Shown: in pieces, positions 49,937 through 61,492 of the stretch
Numbering within the stretch: position 1 is the first letter of the stretch
Layout of the letters: every line of letters starts with the position of its first letter
Assembly (NCBI GenBank): GCA_025201765.1
Contig: MU623494.1
Span: 1 to 64,000, forward strand
Length of the DNA: 64,000 nt
Direction: 5' to 3'
Source: Daldinia sp. FL1419
Lineage: Eukaryota; Ascomycota; Sordariomycetes; Xylariales; Hypoxylaceae
The notes under the pieces: generated by a model
Told to the model about the DNA's origin: nothing
Seen by the model: only the letters and a program-made list of their open reading frames with translations
The model's database searches: none
Made by a program: the position numbers and the translations under genes

Positions 49937-52260
49937 CTGGTGTTATCAAAATTTCTGTCAGCTTAGATATCGTCATCGACGCCGATTACTTGACAGGCCA
50001 CATTATTCCATTCATCCGAAGGCGAACCTTCTTCCGAACTGTTTCTCCTATGTTCAAATCCTCAGATGTTTTCTGAGCGGAATATGCCAGAGATGATTGG
50101 AGACTGGAGTTTGAAAGCATCGTTCTGGCCACACCCACACGCTTCGATGATGACTATCGGACCTCCGGTCTGTTATCGTGCAGAATCGAGCCAGATGCAC
50201 TGGGCCAAATTTATCATGCACGTCTATTGCCTAACAGAGCTGTATCGTTCAGGTCGCCGTCATACAGCCCAGCTCGCTATGCTGTATCTATTGTATCGTC
50301 TCTACTGGTGCATCATGCAACCCAATGCTTTCTCTGCTGAGGAAAGCTACAAGCCATTAACCTGGTTCCTACTTGGTCCCTAGGCGTCTATCTAAGGCTT
50401 GAAAACGGGTCGACAAGTAGATCGACCTGCATAGAGCCACGCGATTAACTATGCTGAAAACTCCTGACTATAATCGAACGAATCACAGAATATCGTGTAA
50501 ACTATGTAAAATGACTCGATACCATACACTCCTAACCCGCAATTCTACATGGTATGATCGTTTGACCCGATCATCTTGTAATTGGTCCCATTACGATCGA
50601 GATTACTGAAATTTAAGGGTCTCGGAAGACTTCCGCAAACATAATATCGTTGGTAATCGTCGTCCTTGCCTATCTCATGAAGACGAATACATGCCATGGC
50701 ATAATATAGCGACGCAATATACTAGTTCATCTCATTGTGGTAGGAAAACGGTTTCATAGCGTATGTGGTTGGCTATATTTTGGTATCACCACGAGTACCT
50801 ATCTAGGTATCGTGAGGATTCCTTCAGGGGCGCAACTCTATCGACGTTGGGTCAAAGAGATACACCCGGCAAACGTCCGCAACTCAATCGGACTGAACCT
50901 GTAACAATCTTGATAGCATTAATCGCTCGTGATCCTGCGGTTTCCCAAGACATTATAGTCTCCCAGGATTTCAGTCGAAATATCACGGATCATTAGTAAT
51001 GCTGCTGATGCGCAGGGTTAGGTATTACGCAGAGTTAATCTAACCTCGTATCGGTGTTCTAGATGGCGTCCATCCATCTCCCTCGCCACTTTCATGCCCG
51101 TCTCGGACTCGGATCAAGGGAACCCCAGTTTGGAAAATGCTGCCAGTGCCAGAAAAGCTGGAGTCTCTCTCCTATTTCCGCGAGTCCTACCCTACCCTAC
51201 CTCACCATAGCCACCCTTTCTCAATGCCGAATTCTGCATCTCGTCTTATCATTAGATAGGCAGGTAGGTAAGATAGCTATGTAGGCGAAAAATAAAATGC
51301 TTACGGAAGAGAAAAATCAATAAGTTAGGCATAAGCTGAGAGTAGTATCGTGTAACGATCGACCAAATGCCAGACCGCAACCTCCACAGTCCGCGTCCAG
51401 AACCAAGACCTTGACTACGTACGCTTTCGCCAAGCTAAGATCCTCCCCGTGGGGCTGAAACCAGCACGTTGGCTATAGACCAGACGTAGGGCTGACAACG
51501 ATACGGTCCCACCAATGGTAAACCATCGTCTCGCAGATAATGATTACCAGCGCACTCCTAGGGTCCTGGGAATGCCCAATAGTTTTCTGTATTTTGGACT
51601 ACAGAAGCTAATCTCTTAGATCTCTGCCCAAAACTAACGACGAAGCCAACGTGCAGCGCTAGGGGCAATCACAGTAGTCGAGGTAATCCTTCGTTCGAAC
51701 CATTAGGTAGGTGGCTCAGGCGCGGCGTGATGGATGCCCCGTCTGCGGTCCGTATATCCAGCCTCCTTGCACCGAGGCTCCGAGATGGATCTCGGAACAG
51801 GCGGGACTCGTTAGCCCATCGAACAAGAATAATCCGAAGCGCCATATGATGACATTGGCGCGGGCGCCTTAGAAACCCTACGCAAATTCAAGCCTTGACT
51901 AAAATCCACTCACTTACGAACTATCGTGATATACCCTCAAAACGCGTCATTTTCAATGCAAATTTCACTGCAGTGTCTCTTCCTGAATCCTAATAGAAGA
52001 CGCAATCACCGCCTCTTTCTCCTTAAACCCTGGGGAGTCAACCGAGTCACAGTCGTTAAACGGTGGTGCTCGTTCGAGATGAGCAATAAATATATCGAAC
52101 TCCAAACATTATTCCGTGATCCTTCAACATGCAGCATAAATCCATCTCAAACTAACCTCTCAGTCTGACTTAATATAGAGAGATCTGCGCGGCAAACATC
52201 AGCACTATTCCTTCTGCAAACCCATCTGACATCGCAAGACGTCTAAAAACACCGCAAGAC

Positions 52261-54080
52261 TTACCCGGTATACGTAGTAGGCGGAACCGTAACAAACCCA
52301 TCCGTATCATCCCACTCCTCGTTGCCCGCCGCATTCCCCGTAGTCGGGATACCCATGGCGTCGCAGGCGTCAAGATGGTCTTGGGGAATCGAGTAGTTGC
52401 GCAACCTGTCTGGGGCCTCGATAAGCGTGACGCTCAACCCCATCTCGACGTGCCACTCGACGTGGCAGTGGAACAGGAAGACCCCCGGGTTCTCGGCCTT
52501 GATGCGGAACACCGCGTACGACTTGGGGTTGACGGCGACAGTGTCTCGTCTCGGCGGTATGTTGTTGATGGCGACGTCCGCGCTCCAGTTCCCCGTCTGG
52601 CTCTTTGGCCGCGCGAGCACTTGGAATTGATGTCCGTGCAGGTGAAACGGGTGGATGGCGTCGTTGTTGTTATTTACGATAATCTCCAAGACTTCTCCGT
52701 ACTCGACTACAAAGGCGCCCACCGGGCCGTACGCAGAGGTCTCGGTGTTGTTTTCCCCCAACGAAGCTGCGGAGTATAAGGAGGGTACTTTCTGCGCGAT
52801 GTAGGTAGTGTCGTTAAAGCAAGCCCTAGGATAATCGTTGACGTCGAAACAGTAATCGAAGTTTAGTATTAATTGCCTGTCTACTGGCTCGTAGACGCTC
52901 TCATTATCATGCGGTTGGAAAGTTGTATCGTCAAAAGGTTCAAATGTTTCGACAGTGATTGTCCCACTCCGCTCCTTGTCTGGATCTGTGACCAGGAATC
53001 CTGTTACATTAAATGGATATAGGAGAGGTCTTGGCGGGTTCTTATCTGCAAAGTCTTGATTCACGTCCAGAGCTACTAAGTACGGAAAGTTCCGGTCGGC
53101 GTCTTCTGGTATAGTTATTAAAGCGTCGAACCGTTGCGCGGCGGAGATTCGTAGCTGTTGAGCACTTTGTCTCTGCACGTACGTCGCGTCTATCGCAATG
53201 ACATCCATGTCCATAGAGTCAAACTGGATAAAGGTAGAGAACATTGCGGACCAGTTGATAATCCTGAAGCGATATGTTTTTCCAGCCTCAACAGAAATAT
53301 GACTATCACCCCCATCATTAACAAGAGTGCTATTTGGAAGTGGAGGTGCGAATTGTGTATTCTTGGGATTGATCATCGTCTCCATTAGAGTCGGTGTCTG
53401 GTCCCGGTACCTATTTTATCAAATATGTGAGCAGCCTGACGAATCCTTCACCAATGTATATATGCTCTAGCTTACCAGTCAGAAAGGGTGAGAACTATTT
53501 CTTCGTCGTAGTCATCTTTGTAAGGGTCGTTCGGATCGTAAATTATGAGAGGCCCACGAAAACCGTCGGGATACTGTCCCATACTATGGGAATGATCTGT
53601 TATATCTTAATATAGAGGTAACTCAACTGTCAAAAACCTATATGCTTACACCAATATGTACCAGGGGCATCCGCCTAAGTTTAACATCTATTAGTATTAT
53701 TGCCTCTGTTAATAGTAATATAATACTTTAGCACTACTTACAAAGAAGCGATATTTAACAGATTGGTCTGGAGGTAGGGGACACTGGTTCGTGCCGACGG
53801 CGCCGTCCATAAAATTCGAACTTATCTGGTTAATACCATGGAAATGGAGGCCTGTCGTCTCGTTCCCTAACTGGTTATTCAGATTAATACTGACGAAATC
53901 TCCAACGTTCGCCTCGATAGTCGGACAAGGCCAGGCATCGTTTATTCCTATCACTGGCCTCCCGAATCCATCCGGGCTAGCGAATACCCAGGTGACATTC
54001 CAGTTGTATGTCACCGTAGCTGCCAATGACCTTGCGGCCTGGGCCAGCGCGATGGGTAAAGGAAGGTATCTCCTATACAT
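52261..54080 (-). CDS. Multicopper oxidase, Fet3/Abr1-like
   Basis: Blue copper oxidase that couples substrate oxidation to reduction of oxygen to water. Four exons (54080-53742, 53674-53650, 53596-53476, 53410-52261) join exactly at GT-AG borders into 544 residues; exon 2 is only 25 nt. All four copper motifs are present: HFHG (H79, H81), WYHSH (H123, H125), HPFHLHGH (H415, H418, H420) and HCHVEWHVEMGL (H476, C477, H478, H482), with Leu as the axial type-1 ligand. The start (MYRRYLPLPIALAQ) gives a plausible signal peptide, so it is secreted or at the cell surface. HCHxEWHVEMGL places it with Fet3 ferroxidases and the Abr1 melanin oxidase of Aspergillus fumigatus rather than classical laccases. 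Next to a melanin PKS, a role in DHN oxidation or polymerisation is the better guess; iron uptake is the alternative. It ends at VPPTTYTG, without the Fet3 membrane anchor; the C-terminus is uncertain (see findings). Confidence 0.88.
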
Positions 54081-55798
54081 CGCATGCAGTAGGAACTCTA
54101 TATGGGTAGGATGTGAGATTCTTCTGGATATGGAGCCAGGGTTATGAGATATGAGCAAGAATTTAGGACAACGGGGACTAAAATGTTTGAAGAGCAAATG
54201 TGCCGGATACGAGCCACCATCGCCCTTTTTAATGATAACTCGACGGCAATATTCGATGGCGACTTTCTACTACTCGAAGACGATTAGGCCTCCTCCTGCG
54301 GGGTGCAGACTGAGCTACGCTGTACATCCGTTACTATACAACTTCCGAATAGCTCGGGCTTGCGAACCCACGAGAGGCACACTGACGTATATCTACGAGA
54401 ATTGGGCTGTGTGCGAAGTTGAGTATTTCGCATAAAGGAAAAAGGGCTGACGTATCGACGATGGACTTTGGATATACGGCCCTTTAGAAGCATCTTTCCC
54501 TACTCGGATGTCCGTTGTATAGGAAGTCAGGTGTTGGTAGTATTATCATCAAAACTAGACACGTTGTATATGTGTGGCACAAGGGAGAAGTAGTTTTAGA
54601 AATTAGAAATTGATGCTACCTACTTTTAGATTGCATCGACGGCAAAGTTTGACAGCGGAAGCTAATTAGGCTCGGTTGGCTTACGAGCAGCGCGTTTCAG
54701 TAGCCACACTTAAGATCGACTGAGGTTATATAGCAACCCAAAAGCATCAAGGACCTACGTACCTTAAACACCCCAATGTGAATGTGGAATATGATTCTCC
54801 AGTGTGAGTAAAGATCAAATAAAAGTTGAAAACATCAAGCGGTATCCCAAGACGCAGTTATAACACCTACGGAAGCAGAAGACATCTAACCTAGGTAGTA
54901 AGATTATGCCGATTTCTTTCATAGCAGCCTTAAACTCATGGACTAAAAGTACTACGAGAACTCAGACGATCCTAGCCTCATACTAACATGCAACTTAAAT
55001 ATCCGGTGTATAGAAAGATCCGACTTGGTGCTTCTCTAGACGTTCAAGCTTACCCACGGACGTTTATGACAGCCGAACAGTATTAGTAGAGTTATTTAGT
55101 CTAAACTAGCAGACTCGTATACTGTCATTAGAACAAGTCCGACGAACACGCGCTATACTCTGGCTATACAACACATCAATACCCAGAATAGTTATGCTAT
55201 TTATACCTACCTAGAAAAGGGGGTTGATGTACTTTCTTTCAAAATCTAGGTACTAACCTTTAGACGAAAACCTTAGCTAGAATTATTTATCTTACGACAA
55301 GTCTTATAGTCGCCATGGGACCGGTACCTTTTGAGATATAAATAGGAGTTTTGTAGCGTCTTATGGGAGCCTGATGTTCCGGGCTGTCTAAACTATTACC
55401 TATGGAGCATATGATTTGCTAGCTTTAGCATCGGATTAACGAGATATTATCTCTTATACTTTTACACCTCGATCAACCCTTTGCAAACAACCAAATAATT
55501 CCCCGGATTAAGATAAGAACTTACGGATCGATAGGTGTCGCGCTTAATCTTGGGTCACATTAAGCATCTCATATCAGGTAATAAGTATACACTGCAGCTA
55601 GGTATTGGTCTAAGTACCTATGTTTTCATTAGGTACTTCCTCAGTCACCACTAACTCCATAAACATAACATTTGAACGCAGAAGCGAATGCCATAGTATT
55701 TTTTATAACCTGCTACTAGACTTCTTTTGAAACACTGACGCCACGCTCTTAGCGAGCGCATAACTTGCGCCCTTTCTCCATGGTGTACCTAGATGTTA
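54081..55798. other. 1.7-kb spacer between oxidase and RPC1
   Basis: No gene seen. It is the promoter side of the oxidase and the 3' side of RPC1. In-frame codons upstream of 54080 would extend the oxidase by 39 residues, but this would bury the signal peptide, so the extension is not used. Confidence 0.5.
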
Positions 55799-58700
55799 TT
55801 ATATCTTAGTTCGTCTCTTTCCCTTTCGATAGAAATCGTGTTCCTCAGTCCAGGCGTCTTCGAAAGCAGTCGGTAACTGCTTGAAATGCTCATCTCTATG
55901 ACCCAGATATCGCACCATTTGGAATGCGCCTGTGCCGACCGACATGGTCTGTCCCATGATGATCTTCTCACTGACACCCTCAATGCGGTCCGCCTTCATT
56001 CCAGCTGCGGCATCGAATAGATGGTCTGCCGTCTTCTCGAAGGATGCTAGTTGTAATACGCTATCTCGCATTTTAGATAAACCGAATCGAGTAATACCAA
56101 GAATTTCGCCCTTGTACGTCATGACGTCGGCTAACAGCTCCATGTGTCGTGGATCGATGTCCATGTCCCCCATGACACTTGTGATTTCTGCGGCGATAGT
56201 CGTTCGGGCCGCTTCAATGCCAAGAACATCGCGACATTCCAGAACGCTGTTTGTACGGACCTTAGTACCAATAACACCTTCTGTGTTAATGCACTGTCGA
56301 AGCCCATAACCTTCGACTAGCACGGTGTAATAGTTAATCTTATTGTCTTTCTTGTCTTCTTCGGTCTGGATGATTGCACGTGTGGCGTCTTGGTATCCGG
56401 AGATCGGAACTGACGGCAATACACGTTTGAGATGGCTTACTCGGACGAGCAGATCTGCTGCTGCCTCCGCGATTGCCGCCTTACTTTTGGGTGCTCGTTT
56501 GGCTAACGAATCTGCATCTGGAGGCCGAACGGTTACTTCGATGGTTGCATCTTGCTCATATACTTGAATATCCGCTTCCTGTATCTTCAGCTTCTTTTGT
56601 TTAGCAATAGCTAATTTAATATCTTGAAGACCGACACCAAGATGCATTCCTTCCAGGGTCTCGGTGTTAATATGAAGGGTAATAAACGCCCTATGTGGCC
56701 CCCATTCGTCATCAGCATATCGAAGAATGTCTTCGATATACGTCTTCTCAATTCTCGCTCTTACAAGATGTGCCACCTCAATCTGCCTATTGTTTTGTAG
56801 GGGGCAAGTGATAACTGGTGTACTGATCAACTTTGAGGCGTTGATAATTTCCTTGATACGCGGTACACCCTGTGTGATACTCATTCCGGCAACACCTGCA
56901 AAATGGAAAGTCTTCAGGGTCATCTGCGTTCCCGGCTCACCGATCGACTGAGCACCCACGGCCCCGACCGCGTGGCCAGGCTCGACACGTGCTTTAGAAT
57001 ACTTCTCCAAACATAGCGCAATGAATTTCCTGACCGTGCGTTCAGAAACCTTTGCGACTCTTTCAGATGCGAGTCTTGGAACTGCCCCCTTTTCTTTTCT
57101 GTTTATAGTCGCTAGCGACCCAGGGGGTTTAGTAAGCATAGGTTCGAGGCCCGAAGCAGCTCGGAAATTAGATAACTTCTTTGCCAAGCCTTCCATATGT
57201 CCATATACGGTATCGAGGAACTTTCGAGCACTCTCATGTTCGTCGATAGCATAGTCGCTGTCGTCTCGGTATTCGAGTGGTTCGCCGTGTAATAATCCGC
57301 GTCTCCGGTAGCGCTCGCGTTCCTTTTTGAGGATAGAATCGCAAAGTTCCAGAATTTCAAAGGGCAATAACGCTTTATCGGAATTTTTCCAAGTAAGATT
57401 TTCGGCGTGGGACCAAGTTCGAGCAAAATTGACAGGCACGGCTTTGCCTTCCATATCAACGGGGTCAAGCTTGTCTGCTCCGAACTGGAACTGCACAACA
57501 CCCCCTCCCGAAGTTCTGACGGTATCATCGTATTGGGTTGAGAGATCTTCCAGGGATTTCATTAGACGGCGAGACATATAACCAGTCTCTGCAGTTTTAA
57601 CGGCCGTATCGACTAGACCTTCTCGTCCAGAAATAGCGTGGAACAGGAATTCGGTAGGGACTAAGCCAGTGTAAAAGCTATTTCGAACGAACCCCTTTGC
57701 TGGAGCCTGACGCGTGTTCTTATGGAAGTGAGGAAGAGTTCGATCTTGGAAGCCGTCAGCCACACGTTTCCCTCCAATAATTTGCTGTCCGACGACAGCA
57801 ACCATCTGAGCAACGTTGATAACGGAACCTTTGGATCCTGAGGATGCCATGATCCAAGGGGCGTTGTTTTTACTAAGTGTCTTGATACAGTAATCCCCCG
57901 CAGCTTGACGGACTTTACTGAGGGTACCGGATATTATGTTTTCCAATGTTTCTTCCATAGTACAACCTGCTGCTTTCGGTAGTTTATTTGCGTTGAACTG
58001 CTCAATAAAGGCATCTGATTGTTTGTACGCGTCTTCTACGAGCGCTTGTTTCTTTTCGGTCAGAGTTGCAGTAGGGTAGACATCACCAATACCGATTGAA
58101 AAACCACGATTTGTAAGTACTCGCGCACAGAGCTTAGCTAGTCGGTTCATCGTTGCTACTGCCGCGTCCGGACCGAAATCTCGCAATATGACATAAAAGA
58201 TCGACTCTTTTTTGCCTGCACCTACTGTCGACTTGTCCATTCTGCCACACATGACCTCCGAGTTTCTCACAACAAGCCAGCCATCGTTCGGGCACATGTC
58301 CGATGCTAAAGGCTTTTGTCCAGGCTGCAGTGGTCCCGGTTCTGAAAATTCTTTACATTTGGCATCGAGATTAACCTTGACCGGAGAGGCCTTATTCGGG
58401 CGCATAAGCATGCTGAAGACTTGCTTTCCGGTCCAAAGTCGCTTAGGAGCAAATATAGCTGGAGGTGGTATGTCGAGATGGGTGACGCCGTCCATCATTT
58501 GCATGACAATATGGGTAAAAGTCCTGCGATCGTAGAAATTATCTTTACTACTAAGCAGATATGCGGCCGTGATGAAATCCTGTGTTGCCGCAATGATAGG
58601 CTCCCCGTTCTTCGGCGTTGCCAGATTGTGCTTGACACCCATTAATTCCATGGCTTCGGCACGAGCCTCTTCGGTCTGCGGAACATGAAGATTCATCTCA

Positions 58701-60312
58701 TCTCCATCGAAATCAGCATTGTAAGGTCCACACACACATTCATTGAGCCGAAAGGTCCTCCATGGTCGAACTTTAGCAAAATGACTCATGATACTAAGTT
58801 TGTGAAGTGATGGTTGTCGATTGAAAAGAACGATATCGTTATCTTCAAGATGACGTTCGACTACGTCTCCTTCACGCAAATCTCTAGCAGCCGATTCTTT
58901 ATCCGCGAATCTCAGGGACACTTTGAATGACTGATCACCGTCTTGTTTTAGGATGGCCTGGGCTCCTGGCCACACGTAGGGTCCATTCAATACGCACTGC
59001 TTCAATTTATCGATATTTGCGCGGTTAACTCTTTCGGGATATGTGAGGTTCTTGGCGACGAGTTCGGGAACGGCAACTTGGTTAATGGCCAAGTTTGGAT
59101 CGGGCGAGATAACAGTTCGACCAGAGAAATCGACACGCTTTCCGGAGAGATTACCACGGAATCGACCCTGCTTGCCTTTCAACCGCTGACATACACCCCT
59201 AGTCGTTTTCATGCCACTACTTTGCAGACCAGGAACATCGCTATTTACGTATACTGCAATTTGTAATTGCATATATTCCCACTGTTCCATGATAGTCTGC
59301 AGGGCAGTACCTTTTTCTAGGGCTGCACGGATGAGTCCGCACGCCCATACTATATCTCCAAGACGGGTCGTTAGATCATCCTCATTACTAGCACCTTCCT
59401 GAGCTACTGATGGCCGGATGCATACGGGTGGTGCAGGAAGATATTGCCATAAAAACATCTCAGGTCGCCCTTCCGATGGGTCAAGTCCAAGTAATTCACA
59501 GTCGGTAGGGCTGATCTGTTTAAACAAATTTAGGACCCTTAGAGGATTTAGATCTTCGAAAGCCTTCCTTAGGTGCTTATCAAGATCATGAACATGCTTC
59601 TTAGCCTCCAGAAAGGAGTTATCAAATTCGATCTTGCTTGGCGGTGGTTGCTTCTTCTGTGAGGTTGATTTATTGTATGCAACGAACTTGTCGTGAACAA
59701 TTTTGAGAGCTCCAACTTTTCTAATCTGACCATTTACCGCACCACAGTAGGGGCAATTTTTTGCCTTTCTACATTGTGTATTGATCTTCTTGCATATAGC
59801 GCTTCGTCGCATATTGTCGATAAAGGGCCGTCTCAGCTCCTTGAGAAACATTCGCCGTTCTGGCTCCGTCAATAAGACTCGCGAACAATCTTTACATATG
59901 TTCTGCAAGATAGTTATCGTAAATTTGATATATCCGATGTGAAAAGCGGGCAGAGGTAGTCGAATGTGGCCAAAATGACCAGTACAGTCCTGTAGTCGAA
60001 GTCCACATGTCGAGCATATACCTGTCTTGCTCGACGTTCCCTGAGAGGTACTTTATGTTAGTAACGGTACTTGGCAGAATTATAGTCTTCACGGTCACTT
60101 ACCAATCGTTTGTCAAGTATACCATTCTGCGTCGGCTCTCTCCCTCTGTCAATATCGTACATGGTGCGATCGGAAACTTCTATGACAGCCTGATTGACAA
60201 TATCCTGGTTGGACTGAATTCCAAATTTAATCTGCTTGAATTTCTTGGGTAGCTTATCGACAACCTGGTGCTTTACCGGCACGGCCGAAGTGGTAACTGT
60301 AGTGGTAGACAT
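55799..60312 (-). CDS. RPC1: RNA polymerase III largest subunit (RPC1/RPC160)
   Basis: Catalytic largest subunit of nuclear RNA polymerase III, which makes tRNA, 5S rRNA and U6. Two exons (60312-60103 and 60040-55799, with a 62-nt intron ending CTCTCAG) encode 1,483 residues, close to yeast Rpc160 (1,460). Visible: the N-terminal zinc clamp C79, C82, C89, H92 (CSTCGLRLQDCTGHFGH), further Cys pairs at 119/122 and 166/169, the switch/lid segment QRLKGKQGRFRGNLSGKRVDFSGRTVISPDP, the catalytic NADFDGDEMN with D513, D515, D517, SSGSKGSVINVAQM near the funnel and PGTQMTLKTFHFAGV of the trigger loop. The ending MSVGTGAFQM...DHRTKI-like tail is typical of the Pol III subunit. A housekeeping gene; it probably marks the border of the melanin locus. 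Confidence 0.97.
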
Positions 60313-60828
60313 TTTGGGCGATATTCGCAACGCGCGCGTCGCAAGAGAGGTTTCGTAAGATAGGTTTCACTCGTAAGTTAGTTATAGTCAGTCGTAACTA
60401 GGGATTTTGTTGCGCGCCCCAATCGCCTTGAGTTGGAGAGGACTCATCCCATACAAGATTCTAGATATTGAGTCGCTAAGAGAAGAGAGAGAGAGAAAAA
60501 GGACGGCGTGAATCGAAATACTTGTGACGGTTGAGATGCGGAAGGCGAAAGCTCCATCAAAAGGAAATTTTAGTCTTGCGAAAAAGTTAAGCTAACTTGA
60601 GAATATGGTTAGAGTCATCCAGGTCGTACCCCACCATTGTACCGGAGCTGACATGTACTATGTAAATCGATAACGGTGGAGTTACATAGCTGCACAATTA
60701 TAGGCTAATGGACGAGCTTCGTAGCGGGGTTACAGGTTACATCAGGTTACCTCTTACATAGGTAGCTGCCTAGGTAGGTACAATTAGGTACTTTATGTAG
60801 CATCCAATGTGCGGGCAGTAGGTACTAA
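60313..60828. other. RPC1 promoter side
   Basis: Contains a GA-repeat (about 60482-60496) and several TAGGTA/TACCTA words (60751-60795) just before the transposon-like element. No coding sequence. Confidence 0.5.
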
Positions 60829-61007
60829 GGGGATGTTTGTAAACTTAAGCAGGGAGAAACTTATGGGGGGTAATCATAATCATAAGCTATGTATTTGGGA
60901 GGTATTGATTAACTTATCCCCACCAAAATTCTGCTGATATGCAGATCCACAGTACTTATTCATGCATCCAATCGGATTTGAATCTCCCGCTTAGATTTTT
61001 CCATAAT

Positions 61008-61035
61008 CGAAAAGCACCTCTAGAGGTGCTTTTCG
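61008..61035. repeat. Perfect 28-nt palindrome
   Basis: Two 14-nt arms meet without a loop at CTCTAGAG; each arm includes GAAAAGCACCTC or its complement. It lies inside the transposon-like element and would extrude as a cruciform. No coding or known binding role. Confidence 0.9.
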
Positions 61036-61072
61036 GCTTGCTTATTTTGATTTTAGCGCTGTAATGCCTTGT

Positions 61073-61162
61073 AATTACAGCACACTTAGCATTACAATTA
61101 CAGCACACTTAGCATTACAATTACAGCACACTTAGCATTACAATTACAGCACACTTAGCATT
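61073..61162 (+). repeat. 23-bp tandem array, ~3.9 copies
   Basis: The unit begins AATTACAGCACACTTAGC and has copies at 61073, 61096, 61119 and 61142 (the last incomplete), with no mismatches seen. It is preceded by an 8-bp inverted partner, GCTGTAAT. Inside the transposon-like element. Confidence 0.95.
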
Positions 61163-61176
61163 GTTGATTCTAGTGC

Positions 61177-61335
61177 ATTTAAGGAGCGATCACGAGGTTG
61201 CGAATAGCTTCGGTACAGTACTTATTCTTGAGTAAGTATAGCGCATGCATACGGTATATTTAAGGAGCGACAACGAGGTTGCGAATAGCTTCGGTCCCTC
61301 TTATCCCTGAGTAAGCATAAGCACAAGCATTGAGC
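61177..61335 (+). repeat. Two ~80-bp direct repeats
   Basis: Copies begin at 61177 and 61258 with ATTTAAGGAGCGA. The first ~38 bases are almost identical (GAGGTTGCGAATAGCTTCGG shared); the second half is diverged but still aligns around TGAGTAAG. Inside the transposon-like element. Confidence 0.85.
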
Positions 61336-61492
61336 TACAAATGTTCATTGGCTTACGAAATTTGAGGCAAGCATTGATTCGTCCAAAATATAATGGAGAA
61401 CGCCCCACAATCAATGCTATATTTCAGTAACTTATGTGTCAAGGTTGGCACGAGCCACAAGCAAAGCACCACTGAATCTTACAAACATCCCC

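Larger units (their letters stand above)
46863..52260. other. 5.4-kb spacer between PKS and multicopper oxidase
   Basis: No supported gene. The first ~500 bases are the PKS promoter side (TATA-like word, TCG-N5-CGA site). It also holds an A26 run (48646-48671), an exact TACCTAGGTA (49396) and a 217-bp near-pure A block (49717-49933). A 105-codon ATG-started frame at 50066-50383 has no recognisable domain and no splice extension, and I do not accept it as a gene. Confidence 0.5.
60829..61492. mobile_element. Non-autonomous PIF/Harbinger-like element (MITE)
   Basis: Perfect 14-bp terminal inverted repeats, GGGGATGTTTGTAA (60829-60842) and TTACAAACATCCCC (61479-61492), are flanked by identical TAA triplets (60826-60828 and 61493-61495) that would be the target-site duplication. 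A 3-bp TWA duplication with termini starting GGG and containing GTTTGT is the pattern of the PIF/Harbinger (Tourist) group. The 664-bp interior has no open frame of useful length, so it could move only with a transposase from elsewhere. It contains a 28-nt palindrome, a 23-bp tandem array and two 80-bp direct repeats. It lies between RPC1 and the DDHD gene. Confidence 0.78.

Noticed and set aside
50066..50383. 105-codon ATG-started frame
   Set aside because: No homologous family recognised, no intron-joined extension, and of a length expected by chance in a 5-kb spacer.
52235..52262. 22-nt terminal intron in the oxidase
   Set aside because: It would rejoin the frame to the anchor-like peptide, but 22 nt is below any workable spliceosomal intron and lacks a branch point.
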